Assembly: GCF_017353515.1 (NCBI RefSeq)
Contig: NZ_JAFMPY010000028.1
Span: 1 to 61,588, forward strand
Length of the DNA stretch: 61,588 nt
Direction: 5' to 3'
From: Jiella sonneratiae
GTDB taxonomy: Bacteria > Pseudomonadota > Alphaproteobacteria > Rhizobiales > Rhizobiaceae
This document shows, piece after piece, positions 16,055 through 25,104 of the stretch. The notes beneath the pieces are model-generated. The model searched no databases and was not told the DNA's origin. It saw only the letters and a list, made by a program, of their open reading frames with translations. The first letter of the stretch is position 1; every line of letters begins with the position of its first letter. The position numbers and the translations under genes are program-made.

Positions 16055-17578
16055 ATGCTCGAATTCGATGCGATCCATTCCGCCTTCGGCCTGCTGACGA
16101 GTTCATGGGAGGCCTGGATCTGGGTGCTTCCGGGCCTGCTGGTCGGCCTGTTCTTCGGGGCGATGCCCGGCATCTCGATCACCATGGCGATGGCGATCTT
16201 CCTGCCGCTCACGCTCTACATGGACTTCCTGCCGGCGATCATCTTCCTGACCTCGATCTACACCGGGGCGGGCTTCGGCGGCTCGGTTCCGGCAATCCTG
16301 ATGAACATTCCCGGCACCTCCTCGGCGGTCGCCACCACCTTCGACGGCTATCCGATGGCCCGGCAGGGGCGCCACAACGAGGCGCTGGGCGTCGCGCTGG
16401 CCGCCTCGGTCATCGGCACCCTGTCGAGCTACGTGCTTCTGGCCTTCCTGATCGCCCCCGTGTCCGCGGTGGTCCTCAAGATGGGCCCGCTCGAAATGTT
16501 CGTCGTCGCGATCTGGGGGATGCTGCTGCTCGGCTCCCTGGCCGGCAGCTCGATCCCGCGCGGCCTGCTGGCGGGCGTCTTCGGCGTGCTGCTCGGCACG
16601 ATCGGCATGAACACTGCCGGCTTCATCCGCGGCACAATGGGCGTTCCGTGGCTGCTCGACGGGGTGCCGACGATCCCGGCGATGATGGGGCTCCTCGCCG
16701 CGAGCCAGCTTCTCAACCTCGTCAACGTCAACTATCTCATCGAGGACGAAAGCTCGCGCACCCTCAGTTTCGGCCGCATCGTCAGCGGCGTCCGGCTGGC
16801 GCTCCGCTACCCCACCATCATCGCGAGGGGTTCTATCGTCGGCGTGCTGGTCGGGGCGGTGCCCGGCGTCGGCTCGTCGATCTCGAACCTGATCTCCTAT
16901 TCCGAAGCCAAGCGCAACGCCGACGACGGCGACACCTTCGGCCAGGGCAATCCGAAGGGCGTGATCGCCGCCGAATCCGCCAATTCGAGCTCGGAAGGCG
17001 GGGCGATGGCGACGATGCTCGCCCTCGGCATTCCGGGCGGCGGCGCCACCGCCATCCTTCTCGCCGCCTTTGCCATGCACAACATCGTCGGCGGGCCGAG
17101 CTTCATCGGCCAGAACAAGGACATCGTCTACGCGATCATCTTCTCGAACTTCGCCCAGGCGGTGCTGCTTCTCGTCGTCGGCCTCGGCTTCGTCTTCCTG
17201 GCGAGTTCGATCGTCCGCGTGCCGCTGCGCTTCCTCATTCCGAGCGTTCTCGTCGTCTCGGTGTTCGGCAGCTACGCCCTCACGGGCTCGGCCTCCGGGC
17301 CGATCACTTTGTTCCTGTTCGCCGTCATCGGCTGGGTGATGCTGCGCTACGACTATCCCGTCGCCGCGACCGTCGTCGGGCTGCTGCTCGGCCGGCTGCT
17401 GGAGACGAATCTCCTGCGCAGCTGGCAGATCAGCGGCGGCGACGTCGGCTACGTGCTGGAGCGGCCCGGCGCGGCGGCGATCCTCGCCCTGATGCTCCTG
17501 TCGATCGGGCTGACGGCGCTGTCGCGCTACAGGCGGCGGCGCCGGATGGCGGCCGTGACGCCGGAGGTGGCCTCGTGA
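16055..17578 (+). CDS. tctA: Tripartite tricarboxylate transporter large permease TctA (system 1)
   Basis: 507 aa, highly hydrophobic with about twelve helices. Family motifs are clear: GLFFGAMPGISITMAMAIF, GSVPAILMNIPGTSSAVATT followed by DGYPMARQG, and the second half's GAVPGVGSSISNLISYSEAK. These are the internally repeated glycine/proline loops thought to form the transport site. It ends the tctCBA operon, and a strong convergent terminator hairpin follows at 17621-17651. It would be driven by the proton or sodium gradient. Confidence 0.95.
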   Translation: MLEFDAIHSAFGLLTSSWEAWIWVLPGLLVGLFFGAMPGISITMAMAIFLPLTLYMDFLPAIIFLTSIYTGAGFGGSVPAILMNIPGTSSAVATTFDGYPMARQGRHNEALGVALAASVIGTLSSYVLLAFLIAPVSAVVLKMGPLEMFVVAIWGMLLLGSLAGSSIPRGLLAGVFGVLLGTIGMNTAGFIRGTMGVPWLLDGVPTIPAMMGLLAASQLLNLVNVNYLIEDESSRTLSFGRIVSGVRLALRYPTIIARGSIVGVLVGAVPGVGSSISNLISYSEAKRNADDGDTFGQGNPKGVIAAESANSSSEGGAMATMLALGIPGGGATAILLAAFAMHNIVGGPSFIGQNKDIVYAIIFSNFAQAVLLLVVGLGFVFLASSIVRVPLRFLIPSVLVVSVFGSYALTGSASGPITLFLFAVIGWVMLRYDYPVAATVVGLLLGRLLETNLLRSWQISGGDVGYVLERPGAAAILALMLLSIGLTALSRYRRRRRMAAVTPEVAS

Positions 17579-17620
17579 GGGACCGTCCCGCGTGAGGACG
17601 CCCCGATCCTGCCCATGCGA

Positions 17621-17651
17621 AGAGGGGCGCGGTTTTCACCGCGCCCCTTCT
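17621..17651. terminator. Convergent hairpin terminator after tctA and the rhodanese gene
   Basis: AGGGGCGCGGT (17623-17633) pairs with ACCGCGCCCCT (17638-17648) around a TTTC loop. It lies between two convergent genes and could serve both. Confidence 0.75.
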
Positions 17652-17689
17652 GCAATGAGACAGGTCCGTTTCGCTCGACGTTCCGAAGG

Positions 17690-19303
17690 TCAGGAGCCGG
17701 GCTTCGGCGTCAGGCGGAACTCGGCGCGCTCGGCCTCGTCGAGCTGGGCGACGAGGCCGGTCTCCCAGGCGAGGTAGCGGCGCGAGGCTTCGAGGTTGCC
17801 GTCGTGACGGTCGTGGACGAAGGAGAGGAAGTCGATCGCCGCCGCGTCGTCGGGCGTGTCCGGGCTGGCGCGGACGGGGGCGCCGGCGGCGACCAGCCCC
17901 TCATGCCCGCCTTCAACGACTGCCGCCGCGCGCCCGTGCGATCCCTGCCGCACTGCCTCATCGAGATCCAGCAAGACCCCGTCCAGCACCGCTGCGTCGT
18001 CGGCGACGAGGAGCAGCCTGCCGTCGCCTGCGAGCGTCTCCAGCACCGGCGCGAGACGTGCGCGGGTGGCCCACTCCGCCGCTTCGACATGTCCGGCGCG
18101 ATAGGCCTGCGAAGCGCGCAGGTCGAGCAGCGACGCCGCCCCGGCCTGAAGCTCGGCCAGGGCCTGTGCGGGGGCGACCCGCGGCGTTGCCGGGATTGGC
18201 AGCGGCCGGGGACCCGGCGGCGGCGCGATGCCGCGCAGCCGCGCGTCGATCCGCGCGACGAGAGGCTCGAAGCCGAGCTGGCGCAGCCAGAACGCCGCGA
18301 GGCAGGCGCGCAGGCCGAGATCGTCGCAAAGGACGATCCGCGCGCGGCGCACGCCGACATATTGGTCGCTCGCCTGGACCATCTGGCCGCTCGGCGCATG
18401 CGCTGCGGCGGCAACCGGTTCGGCGGCGGCCTCTTCGGCCGAGCGCACGTCGAACAGCAAGGTCGTGCGGCTGTCGTCGCCGAGCATCGCCTGCACCGCG
18501 TCGGCATCGACGAAGCGGATCTCCCATTTTTCGGCGAAGGCATCGGCGCGGGCGCGTGTCTCGGCCCGTTCGGCCTCGCCGAGCGCGGGGAAATCGGCGG
18601 AGGCGACGCCGCGTTCCAGCGTCTCGCCGGCGAGGGCCCAGCCCTGTGTGCCGTTTTCCAGCGCATAGACCGGTCCGTCGTGGCCGGCGAGCATCAGCCC
18701 GATCGCCCCGACGATGCCGCGCGTGCGGCCGGCGCAGCCGACGACGAGGGGCGGCGCGCCGCCGCCTTTCGGCAGGACGGCGGGCAGGCGGTGGGCGAGT
18801 TCGCCGTTCGGCAGGCAGACGGCCCCCGGAACGTGCATCTTGCGATATTCCGCCGGCGGGCGCCCGTCGAACAAGAGCGCCTCGCCGCCGGCGAGCCAGC
18901 CCTTGACCTCTTCGGCCGTCGCGAGCGGCGGATGCCAGATCGCTTCGGCGAGTTCGCCGAGCGTCTTCGACGGCACATTGACGCCCTTGTAGAGGGTGTG
19001 GCCCGCCGCCGCCCAGGCGGCGCAGCCGCCTTCGACGATCGCGACGTCGCCATAGCCCATTGCCTCGAGCCGGCGCGCCGCCCGCTCCGCAACCTCGTCG
19101 CCGTGATCGATGAGGAGCACCGGGGTCGCCGGCCGCGGCACGAGGAGCGGAACCCGTTCCTCCAGCGTGCCGTAGGGGCAGGGGACGGCGAAGAGCGGGT
19201 GCCCCTCGCCGAACTGGCCGGCCTCGCCGAGGTCGAGGAAGGCGATCTCGCCGCCAGCGTGGACCGCCGCCTTGGCGGCGTCTGCCGAAACGTACCGGGT
19301 CAT
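17690..19303 (-). CDS. Four-domain rhodanese-like sulfurtransferase
   Basis: 537 aa from ATG 19303. Four rhodanese-like domains follow one another at roughly 1-110, 125-240, 260-385 and 395-500. Only the second has a standard active-site loop, VVGCAGRTRG, with the persulfide-forming Cys. The third has LCDDLGLRA, and the first and fourth have Asp-containing loops (LIDHGDE, VADDAA) that lack a Cys and are probably structural. It would transfer sulfane sulfur in the cytoplasm. Its start overlaps the stop of the dehalogenase-like gene (ATGA), so the two are translationally coupled. Why a sulfurtransferase sits in a carboxylate locus is unclear. Confidence 0.85.
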   Translation of the reverse strand: MTRYVSADAAKAAVHAGGEIAFLDLGEAGQFGEGHPLFAVPCPYGTLEERVPLLVPRPATPVLLIDHGDEVAERAARRLEAMGYGDVAIVEGGCAAWAAAGHTLYKGVNVPSKTLGELAEAIWHPPLATAEEVKGWLAGGEALLFDGRPPAEYRKMHVPGAVCLPNGELAHRLPAVLPKGGGAPPLVVGCAGRTRGIVGAIGLMLAGHDGPVYALENGTQGWALAGETLERGVASADFPALGEAERAETRARADAFAEKWEIRFVDADAVQAMLGDDSRTTLLFDVRSAEEAAAEPVAAAAHAPSGQMVQASDQYVGVRRARIVLCDDLGLRACLAAFWLRQLGFEPLVARIDARLRGIAPPPGPRPLPIPATPRVAPAQALAELQAGAASLLDLRASQAYRAGHVEAAEWATRARLAPVLETLAGDGRLLLVADDAAVLDGVLLDLDEAVRQGSHGRAAAVVEGGHEGLVAAGAPVRASPDTPDDAAAIDFLSFVHDRHDGNLEASRRYLAWETGLVAQLDEAERAEFRLTPKPGS

Positions 19304-20274
19304 GCCGCGAAAGGCTCGGGCTCGCGACCGGTGAAGAAGGCGCGGAAGGCCGGTTCGACGAGGTCGGGCCGGTGTTCGGCCGGGTAGTGGCCGGTCGGGA
19401 TGGCGTAGCCTCTCAGGTCGTCCGCCCATTCGCCCCACGCCTCGATCGGCTTGAAATGCCGGCCGCAATGGCTGTTCGAGCCCCACAGCACGAGCACCGG
19501 ACAGGCGAGCTTCGCCTTGCCGTGCTGACTGGTGTCGAGCGGGAAATCGATGCCGATCGTCGCGCGATAGTCCTCGCAGACCGCATGGATCTGCTCGGGC
19601 GTCGCGCAGCGCTTGTATTCGGCCATCGCCTCGGGGGTGAAGATCTGAAGGCCGACGCCCTTCTTGTTGAGCTTGTAGTCCATGTAGTAGCCGAGATCGG
19701 CCGAAAGCAGCTTCTCCGGGAAGGGTGCCTTCTGCGCCATGAAGAACCAGTGGTAGCTCTCCATGCCCCAGCCGAGGCTGACCTTGGACAGGACGTTGTA
19801 GGTCGGGACGATGTCGAGAGCGGCGAGGCGCGCGACGCGCTCGGGACGGTCGAGCGCCATGCGGAAGCCGACCCGCGCGCCGCGGTCGTGGCCGGCGACG
19901 GCGAAACGCTCGTGGCCGAGCACGTCCATCACGTCGAAGACGTCCTCGCCCATCGCCCGGAAGCTGTAGGCGGCGTGGTCCTCGCCGCCCTCCGGCTTGG
20001 AACTGTCGCCGTAGCCGCGCAGATCGAGCGCGACGACGGTGAAGTCGCGGGCGAGCGACGATGCGATCCGGTGCCAGGAGAAATGCGTCAGCGGATTGCC
20101 GTGGAGGAGCACCAGCGGCGGCCCGTCCCCGGCCGTCGCGACGTTGATGACGGCCCCACGCGTTTCGATGCGGCGGTACCGAAAGCCCGCGAGCGGGCCG
20201 TCCGCCGGTTCGACGCCCGCCGTTCCGGGGAAATGATCCGGCGCATCTGCGCCGCTCGACGACGTATGGGGCAC
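19300..20274 (-). CDS. Alpha/beta hydrolase, haloacetate dehalogenase-like
   Basis: 324 aa from GTG 20274, chosen because AGGAGGG lies 6-7 bp upstream (20281-20287); an ATG at 20316 would add 14 residues. Visible are the oxyanion segment LLHGNPLTHFSWHRI, the nucleophile elbow AGHDRGARVGFRMALD, and a distal GHYPAEH His. Nucleophilic Asp followed by Arg at +1 and +4, plus YHWFF downstream, is the pattern of fluoroacetate/haloacetate dehalogenases. This suggests hydrolysis of a carboxylate-bearing substrate, but related epoxide hydrolases look similar. It is the first gene of a two-gene operon with the four-domain rhodanese. Confidence 0.82.
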   Translation of the reverse strand: MPHTSSSGADAPDHFPGTAGVEPADGPLAGFRYRRIETRGAVINVATAGDGPPLVLLHGNPLTHFSWHRIASSLARDFTVVALDLRGYGDSSKPEGGEDHAAYSFRAMGEDVFDVMDVLGHERFAVAGHDRGARVGFRMALDRPERVARLAALDIVPTYNVLSKVSLGWGMESYHWFFMAQKAPFPEKLLSADLGYYMDYKLNKKGVGLQIFTPEAMAEYKRCATPEQIHAVCEDYRATIGIDFPLDTSQHGKAKLACPVLVLWGSNSHCGRHFKPIEAWGEWADDLRGYAIPTGHYPAEHRPDLVEPAFRAFFTGREPEPFAA

Positions 20275-20288
20275 CCTGAGCCCTCCTG

Positions 20289-20300
20289 ATTGTTGACAGA
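20289..20300. promoter_or_regulatory. Candidate GntR operator D (ATTGTTGACAGA)
   Basis: Left half perfect, right half ACAGA as in site B. It lies 14 bp upstream of the GTG start of the dehalogenase-like gene and abuts its Shine-Dalgarno sequence, so binding would block transcription through the leader. Confidence 0.6.
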
Positions 20301-20401
20301 GCCTTTGGTCGGGCATTCGCGCGAAGATCGCTTCGTTCGACGGGGATCGCCGGGAAGAACGCCGGGCAAGCCGTTCATAGCGGCAAAAATTTCCGAGGAC
20401 A

Positions 20402-20420
20402 ATTGTCGACACTTGACAAT
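20402..20420. promoter_or_regulatory. Candidate GntR operator E, overlapping double site
   Basis: ATTGTCGACACT (20402-20413) has a perfect TTGTCGACA core, and an overlapping copy ends in a perfect TTGACAAT (20413-20420). It is about 85-100 bp upstream of the second tctC gene. The plus-strand TTGACA could be a -35 box. Confidence 0.6.
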
Positions 20421-20502
20421 ATCGCGGTCTCGCCGGAGATTGCCGCCATCGGGACGGGGCGGTTCTTGCGGCCGCCCCGGTCGGGAAAAAGGGAGGATCA
20501 TC

Positions 20503-21450
20503 GTGAAGGCAATCAAGGCAGCCATTCTCGCGGCGGCGCTCGGTCTTGCCGCGCAACAGGCGGCGGCGGACGACTATCCCGTCGACACGGTGACCCTCGT
20601 CACCCATTCCAGCGTCGGCGGCGGCAGCGACGTCTTCCTGCGCGAGCTCGCCAAATATCTGGGCCCGAAGCTCGGCGCCAACGTCATCGTCGAGAACGTC
20701 AAGGGCGGCTCGGGCGCCAACGCAATGGCCCGTCTGGTCGCCTCGCCCGCCGACGGTTCGGTGTTCTACGCCACCACGCCGACCTTCATCTACACCTCGC
20801 TGCTCTCCAATCCGGAAGCGACCTACAAGGACCTCGAGCCGCTGGTGAACGTCTTCAGCGATCCGGAAGTCATCTACACGGCGGCGGGAAGCGACTTCAA
20901 AAGCCTGAAGGACGTGGTCGCCAAGGCTAAGGAGAGCCGCGGCACCTGGGGCGCGGCAAATCCCGCCTCGCTGGAGCGCCAGCTGCTCGAACGGCTGAAG
21001 ACGGCGGCCGGCGTCGAGGCCGCGATCGTCACCCACGAGGGCGGCGGCGACATGATGATCAACGTCCTCAACGGCACCTTGGACATCGGCGTCGGCGAGG
21101 TGCAGGAGCTGCAGTCGCAGCTCGAGGCCAAGCAGGTCCGCATCCTCGCGACCTTCACCGCCGACCGCATCGCCACCCAGCCGGACGTGCCGACGGTCAA
21201 GGAATCCGGTTACGACGTCGTGGCCCGCAAGTTCCGCGGCCTCGCCGGCCCGAAGGGCCTGCCGGAAAACGTCATCGCGGCCTGGGAGAAGGCGATCCCG
21301 GAGCTTCTCGAAGACCCCGACTACAAGGCGGCCTATACGGCGGCGAACCTTCGCCCCGAATTCATCCCACACGACGAATACGTGACCTTTATCGACGAGT
21401 TCGGGACGGACACCGCGAAGTTCCTCAAGGACAGCGGCGTCATCGAATAA
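20503..21450 (+). CDS. tctC: Tripartite tricarboxylate transporter substrate-binding protein TctC (system 2)
   Basis: 315 aa from GTG 20503, which follows GGGAGGA at 20491-20497. It has a Sec-type signal peptide (KAIKAAILAAALGLAAQQAAA), unlike the twin-arginine signal of system 1. The mature protein starts DDYPVDTVTLVTHSSVGGGSD, with the usual TctC loop, then VIVENVKGGSGANAM and DVPTVKESGYDVVARKF near the C-terminus. This is a classical member of the family, binding an organic acid in the periplasm. It leads the longest plus-strand operon of the locus, tctC-tctB-tctA-mmgE-SDR-abrB, behind operators D and E. Confidence 0.92.
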   Translation: MKAIKAAILAAALGLAAQQAAADDYPVDTVTLVTHSSVGGGSDVFLRELAKYLGPKLGANVIVENVKGGSGANAMARLVASPADGSVFYATTPTFIYTSLLSNPEATYKDLEPLVNVFSDPEVIYTAAGSDFKSLKDVVAKAKESRGTWGAANPASLERQLLERLKTAAGVEAAIVTHEGGGDMMINVLNGTLDIGVGEVQELQSQLEAKQVRILATFTADRIATQPDVPTVKESGYDVVARKFRGLAGPKGLPENVIAAWEKAIPELLEDPDYKAAYTAANLRPEFIPHDEYVTFIDEFGTDTAKFLKDSGVIE

Positions 21451-21643
21451 AGCGCCGGCTCGGCGGGGCCGGCGGGACCGGCGCGTCCGGCGGGGCGCCG
21501 GGGAGGGCGCACGGCGGGAGCGGGCTCCCGTCCGGTGCGGCGGGGCCTTGCGGCATGCGCGGGCGGCCCCGCCTTCCGACCCCCCGCGGGCGGCCGGCCG
21601 GGCGGGGTCTGCGCGACGAGACGTTTTTGCGAAGGGGCGGGAC

Positions 21644-22138
21644 GTGGCCAATCGACGTGATCTCATCGGCGGGCTCGCCGCCATCGCGATCGGCGCGGGC
21701 TATCTGTCGATGGCGCTGGAGATCCGGCACAGCGCCCTCGACGATGCCGTCGGCCCTGCCGGCCTGCCGAAGGTGCTGGCCTTTCTGATGATCGGCCTTG
21801 GCGCGATCCTCTGCGTCAAGGCGGCGCTCGCCGGCGGGCCGGCGAGGCCCGCCGGCCCGGTTTCCGACGAGGCGGCGACTGCCGAGGCGACGGGTATCCG
21901 CTTTTCCGGCATCGCGAGGGCCGGGGGCCTGCTCGCCATCGCCGCCGCCTATCTCCTCGTCGTCCACCCGCTCGGCTACCTGCCGAGTATCTTCATGCTC
22001 CTCGTCGCGGCGTCCCTCTACGGCGGGGCGGCGCTCACCTGGCGGGTCTTCGCCATCGGCGCGGGCGGTGCCGTCTTCTACTGGCTTCTCTTCGTCCAAC
22101 TCCTCGGCATTCCGCTGCCTCCCGGCATTCTCGGCTGA
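21644..22138 (+). CDS. tctB: Tripartite tricarboxylate transporter small membrane subunit TctB (system 2)
   Basis: 164 aa from GTG 21644, preceded by GAAGGGGCGGG. There are four predicted helices: LIGGLAAIAIGAGYLSMAL, LPKVLAFLMIGLGAILCV, a region around GGLLAIAAAYLLVVHPLGYL, and AIGAGGAVFYWLLFVQLLGI. The loop DAVGPAGLPK after helix 1 is typical of TctB. It lies 12 bp before tctA. The preceding ~190 bp after tctC is very GC-rich with several possible hairpins but no gene, so tctC mRNA is probably more abundant than tctBA. Confidence 0.88.
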   Translation: MANRRDLIGGLAAIAIGAGYLSMALEIRHSALDDAVGPAGLPKVLAFLMIGLGAILCVKAALAGGPARPAGPVSDEAATAEATGIRFSGIARAGGLLAIAAAYLLVVHPLGYLPSIFMLLVAASLYGGAALTWRVFAIGAGGAVFYWLLFVQLLGIPLPPGILG

Positions 22139-22150
22139 ACCGGCGTTCTC

Positions 22151-23662
22151 ATGGCAATGTTCTCGCAAGCTCTCGACGTCCTTCTGACGACGCCGGCCGT
22201 CTTCTTCGCCATCATCGGCGTCGCCTGGGGCATTCTCGGCGGCGCCTTGCCGGGCCTGTCGCCGTCGATCACGATGGCGCTCCTCCTGCCCTTCACCTAC
22301 AGCCTCGATCCGGCATCGGCGATCGTCCTCCTCGCCGCCACCTACATCGGCGCCGAATACGGCGGCTCGATCCCCGCCATCCTGATCCGCACGCCCGGCA
22401 CCAACGCCGCGGCGGCGACGGTGATCGACGGCTTCGAGATGAACCGCCAGGGCAAGGCCGGCCTCGCCCTCGGCATCTCGCTCTATTCCGGCGTGATCGG
22501 CAGCCTCATCGGCCTGGTGATGCTGGTGGCGCTGAGCGAGCCGCTGTCGGCGGTGGCGCTGTCGTTTCGCCCGCCTTCCTATTTCGCCCTCGGCATCCTC
22601 GGCCTCAGCGTCATCGCCTCCCTGTCCGGCGGGTCGCTGGTGAAGGGGCTGATCGCCGCGGTCCTTGGCCTGATGGTCGCGACCATCGGGACCGATCCGG
22701 TGACCGGCGGCAACCGCTTCACCTTCGGCACCGCCGATCTTCTCGCCGGGGTCGAGCCCGTCTTGATCATGGTCGGCCTCTTCGCGGTCAGCGAGCTGTT
22801 CGTCCAGACCGCCGAACAGGGCGGCCAGATCCGGGTCGAGAGCCGGGCCCGCATCGAATTTCCGGGGATCGCGCTCGCCCGGCGCCTCGTGCCGGCGCAG
22901 ATCATCGGCAGCATCATCGGGACCTTCGAGGGCGTCATGCCCGGCGCCGGCGGCACCGTCGCCTCCTTCATGTCCTACAACGAGGCGCGGCGCTGGTCGC
23001 GGCACAAGGAAGAGTTCGGCAACGGCTCGCCGGAGGGTGTCGCCGCTCCGGAGACCGCCAACAACACCGTCGCGGCGACGGCGATCATCCCGCTTCTCTC
23101 CTTCGGCATCCCGGGCTCGAATTCGACCGCGGTCCTGCTCGGCGGCTTCCTGATCCACGGCATCACCGTCGGGCCGATGATCTTCGTCAAGTCGGCCTCG
23201 ACCGTCTACGGCCTCTATGGCGGCATGCTCGTCGCCTCGATCGCGCTGTTGTTCATCGGCATGGCGATGATGGGGCCGTGCATCTGGCTGGTGAACCGGC
23301 CGCGCGCCTATCTCAACGCCTTCATCCTTGCGCTGATCTTTTCCGGCGTCTTCTCGATCCACCAGAGCCTGTTCGACCTCGTCCTCGTCCTCATCGCCGG
23401 CGTCGTCGGCTTTGCGATGCGGATGCTGAAGTTCCCCTTCCTGCCGACCGTCCTCGGCCTCGTCCTCGGCTATCTCATCGAGAGCAACTACCGGCGCTCG
23501 CTGGTCCTGTCGGGCGGCGACCATTCGATCTTCCTCGAGGACCCGATCGCCGTCGGCTTCCTCGCGGTCGCTGCCGTCTTCGTCATCGGATCGCTTCTGC
23601 AGCCGGCTCTCGCCGCATGGCGCAGCCGCAGGCGCGGCGAGATACGGGACGTGCGCGGCTGA
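22151..23662 (+). CDS. tctA: Tripartite tricarboxylate transporter large permease TctA (system 2)
   Basis: 503 aa, with about twelve membrane helices. Repeated motifs GGALPGLSPSITMALLLPF, GSIPAILIRTPGTNAAAAT, DGFEMNRQGKAG and, in the second half, GVMPGAGGTVASFMSYNEAR mark a TctA permease. It shares only motif-level similarity with the TctA of system 1, so the two systems are old paralogues rather than a recent duplication. An mmgE-like gene follows 34 bp downstream on the same strand, linking uptake directly to catabolism. Confidence 0.95.
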   Translation: MAMFSQALDVLLTTPAVFFAIIGVAWGILGGALPGLSPSITMALLLPFTYSLDPASAIVLLAATYIGAEYGGSIPAILIRTPGTNAAAATVIDGFEMNRQGKAGLALGISLYSGVIGSLIGLVMLVALSEPLSAVALSFRPPSYFALGILGLSVIASLSGGSLVKGLIAAVLGLMVATIGTDPVTGGNRFTFGTADLLAGVEPVLIMVGLFAVSELFVQTAEQGGQIRVESRARIEFPGIALARRLVPAQIIGSIIGTFEGVMPGAGGTVASFMSYNEARRWSRHKEEFGNGSPEGVAAPETANNTVAATAIIPLLSFGIPGSNSTAVLLGGFLIHGITVGPMIFVKSASTVYGLYGGMLVASIALLFIGMAMMGPCIWLVNRPRAYLNAFILALIFSGVFSIHQSLFDLVLVLIAGVVGFAMRMLKFPFLPTVLGLVLGYLIESNYRRSLVLSGGDHSIFLEDPIAVGFLAVAAVFVIGSLLQPALAAWRSRRRGEIRDVRG

Positions 23663-23696
23663 CCGCACGACCAGCGTTGAAACTGAGGAGACCCGC

Positions 23697-25061
23697 ATGA
23701 GCGATGCGAGCCTTTCCATGCGCCTCGCCGAATGGGGCGCCGGACTTCGTCCCGCCGACGTTCCACGCGAGATGGCCGAGACCGTCGAGCGCATCCTCGT
23801 CGACGTCACCGGCCTCTGCCTCGCCGCCCGCGACACCGACTATGTCGGTGCGACCCTTGCGGCGGCTGAAACCGGCGCGCACGTCGCCATCGGCCACCGC
23901 CGCTGGCTGACCGCCGCCGATGCGGCGCTCGTCAACGGCACCGCCGCGCATGGCGAGGATTTCGACGACACCTTCGAAGGCGGGCCCGTCCATTCGGGGG
24001 CCGTCGTCGTTCCCGCCGTGCTGGCGATCGCCGAGCGCGAGGACCTGCCGGGCGAGCGCGTCGCGCTCGGGCTTGCGGCCGGGATCGAGCTTCTCTGCCG
24101 CCTCGGCCTCGCCGCCCCGAAGGCGATCCACCGGGCGGGATTTCACCCGACGGCCGTCCTCGGCGCGCTGGCTTCCGCCTTCGCCGTGGGCGTTGCGACC
24201 GGCACCAACGCCAAGGGGCTGGCGAACGGTCTCGGGATTGCCGGATCCACGGCGTCGGGGATCATCGAATATCTCGGCGACGGAAGCTGGACCAAGCGCA
24301 TGCACGCCGGCTGGTCGGCCCAGGCGGGCATGCGCGCCGCGCTGCTCGGGCGCGCCGGCTTCGTCGGGCCGAAGGCGGTGCTCGAGGGCGAGCACGGCTT
24401 CTTCAAGGCCTTCGCCCCCTCCATCGAGCCTCTCGTCGGCAAGATGATGGACGGGCTCGGCAGCCGCTGGGTGGGGGAGGGCATCACCTTCAAGCCCTAT
24501 CCCTGCGGCACCATGGTGCAGCCCTATATCGACTGCGCGATGAAGCTCAGGGCGGACGGCATCGAGGTCGGGCGCATCGCCCGCATCCACTGCCTGACCT
24601 CCGACGGCTACGTCCACCGCCTGTGGGAGCCGATCGCGCTGAAGCGCCGGCCGCCGACCGACTATGCGGCGAAGTTCAGCCTGCCCTTCGGCATCGCGCT
24701 GGGGCTCCTGCGCGGGACGGCGGGGCTTCGGGACTTTTCGCCCGAGGCGATCGCCGATCCGGCGCTGCTCGACCTTGCCGGGCGCGTTACCTACGAGATC
24801 GATCCGAAAGATCCCTATCCGGCCCGCTTCACCGGCCACGTCCGGGTCGAACTCGACGACGGCTCGGTCCGCGAGGTGCGGCAGGATCACATCCGCGGCG
24901 GCGTCGAGGCGCCGCTGTCGCGCGGCGACATCGAGGAAAAGTTCGCCGCCAATGCCCGTTACGGCGGGATCGAGGATCCGGACGCCTTCCTCGCCGCCGC
25001 GACCGCCGTGCTCGGCTCGGCGGCGAGCCGGACGGCGATCGCCCGCCTCGCCGTCGCCTGA
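23697..25061 (+). CDS. MmgE/PrpD family protein (third of four)
   Basis: 454 aa. Family signatures are HGEDFDDTFEGGPVHSGAV, GSWTKRMHAGWSAQAG and KPYPCGTMVQPYIDCAM. Two features set it apart from the other three homologues here: the first motif ends in Thr-Phe instead of Thr-His/Gln, and the GxxxH position in KPxxxG of the others is Gln (MVQP). It is therefore likely to act on a different substrate or catalyse a different reaction. It is the fourth gene of the tctCBA-mmgE-SDR-abrB operon, 34 bp after tctA; GGAG(A) precedes the ATG. Confidence 0.88.
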   Translation: MSDASLSMRLAEWGAGLRPADVPREMAETVERILVDVTGLCLAARDTDYVGATLAAAETGAHVAIGHRRWLTAADAALVNGTAAHGEDFDDTFEGGPVHSGAVVVPAVLAIAEREDLPGERVALGLAAGIELLCRLGLAAPKAIHRAGFHPTAVLGALASAFAVGVATGTNAKGLANGLGIAGSTASGIIEYLGDGSWTKRMHAGWSAQAGMRAALLGRAGFVGPKAVLEGEHGFFKAFAPSIEPLVGKMMDGLGSRWVGEGITFKPYPCGTMVQPYIDCAMKLRADGIEVGRIARIHCLTSDGYVHRLWEPIALKRRPPTDYAAKFSLPFGIALGLLRGTAGLRDFSPEAIADPALLDLAGRVTYEIDPKDPYPARFTGHVRVELDDGSVREVRQDHIRGGVEAPLSRGDIEEKFAANARYGGIEDPDAFLAAATAVLGSAASRTAIARLAVA

Positions 25062-25104
25062 GCCAATCCGCGGCACCCTGCCGCCAACAGGAGGAGTTAC
25101 AGCC

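Noticed and set aside
20275-20316. ATG 20316 as start of the dehalogenase-like gene
   Set aside because: It would place operator D and the AGGAGGG Shine-Dalgarno sequence inside the coding region; GTG 20274 fits better.
21440-23836. 798-codon minus-strand frame over tctBA
   Set aside because: Highly charged antisense translation of a membrane-protein gene; a classical GC-rich artefact.
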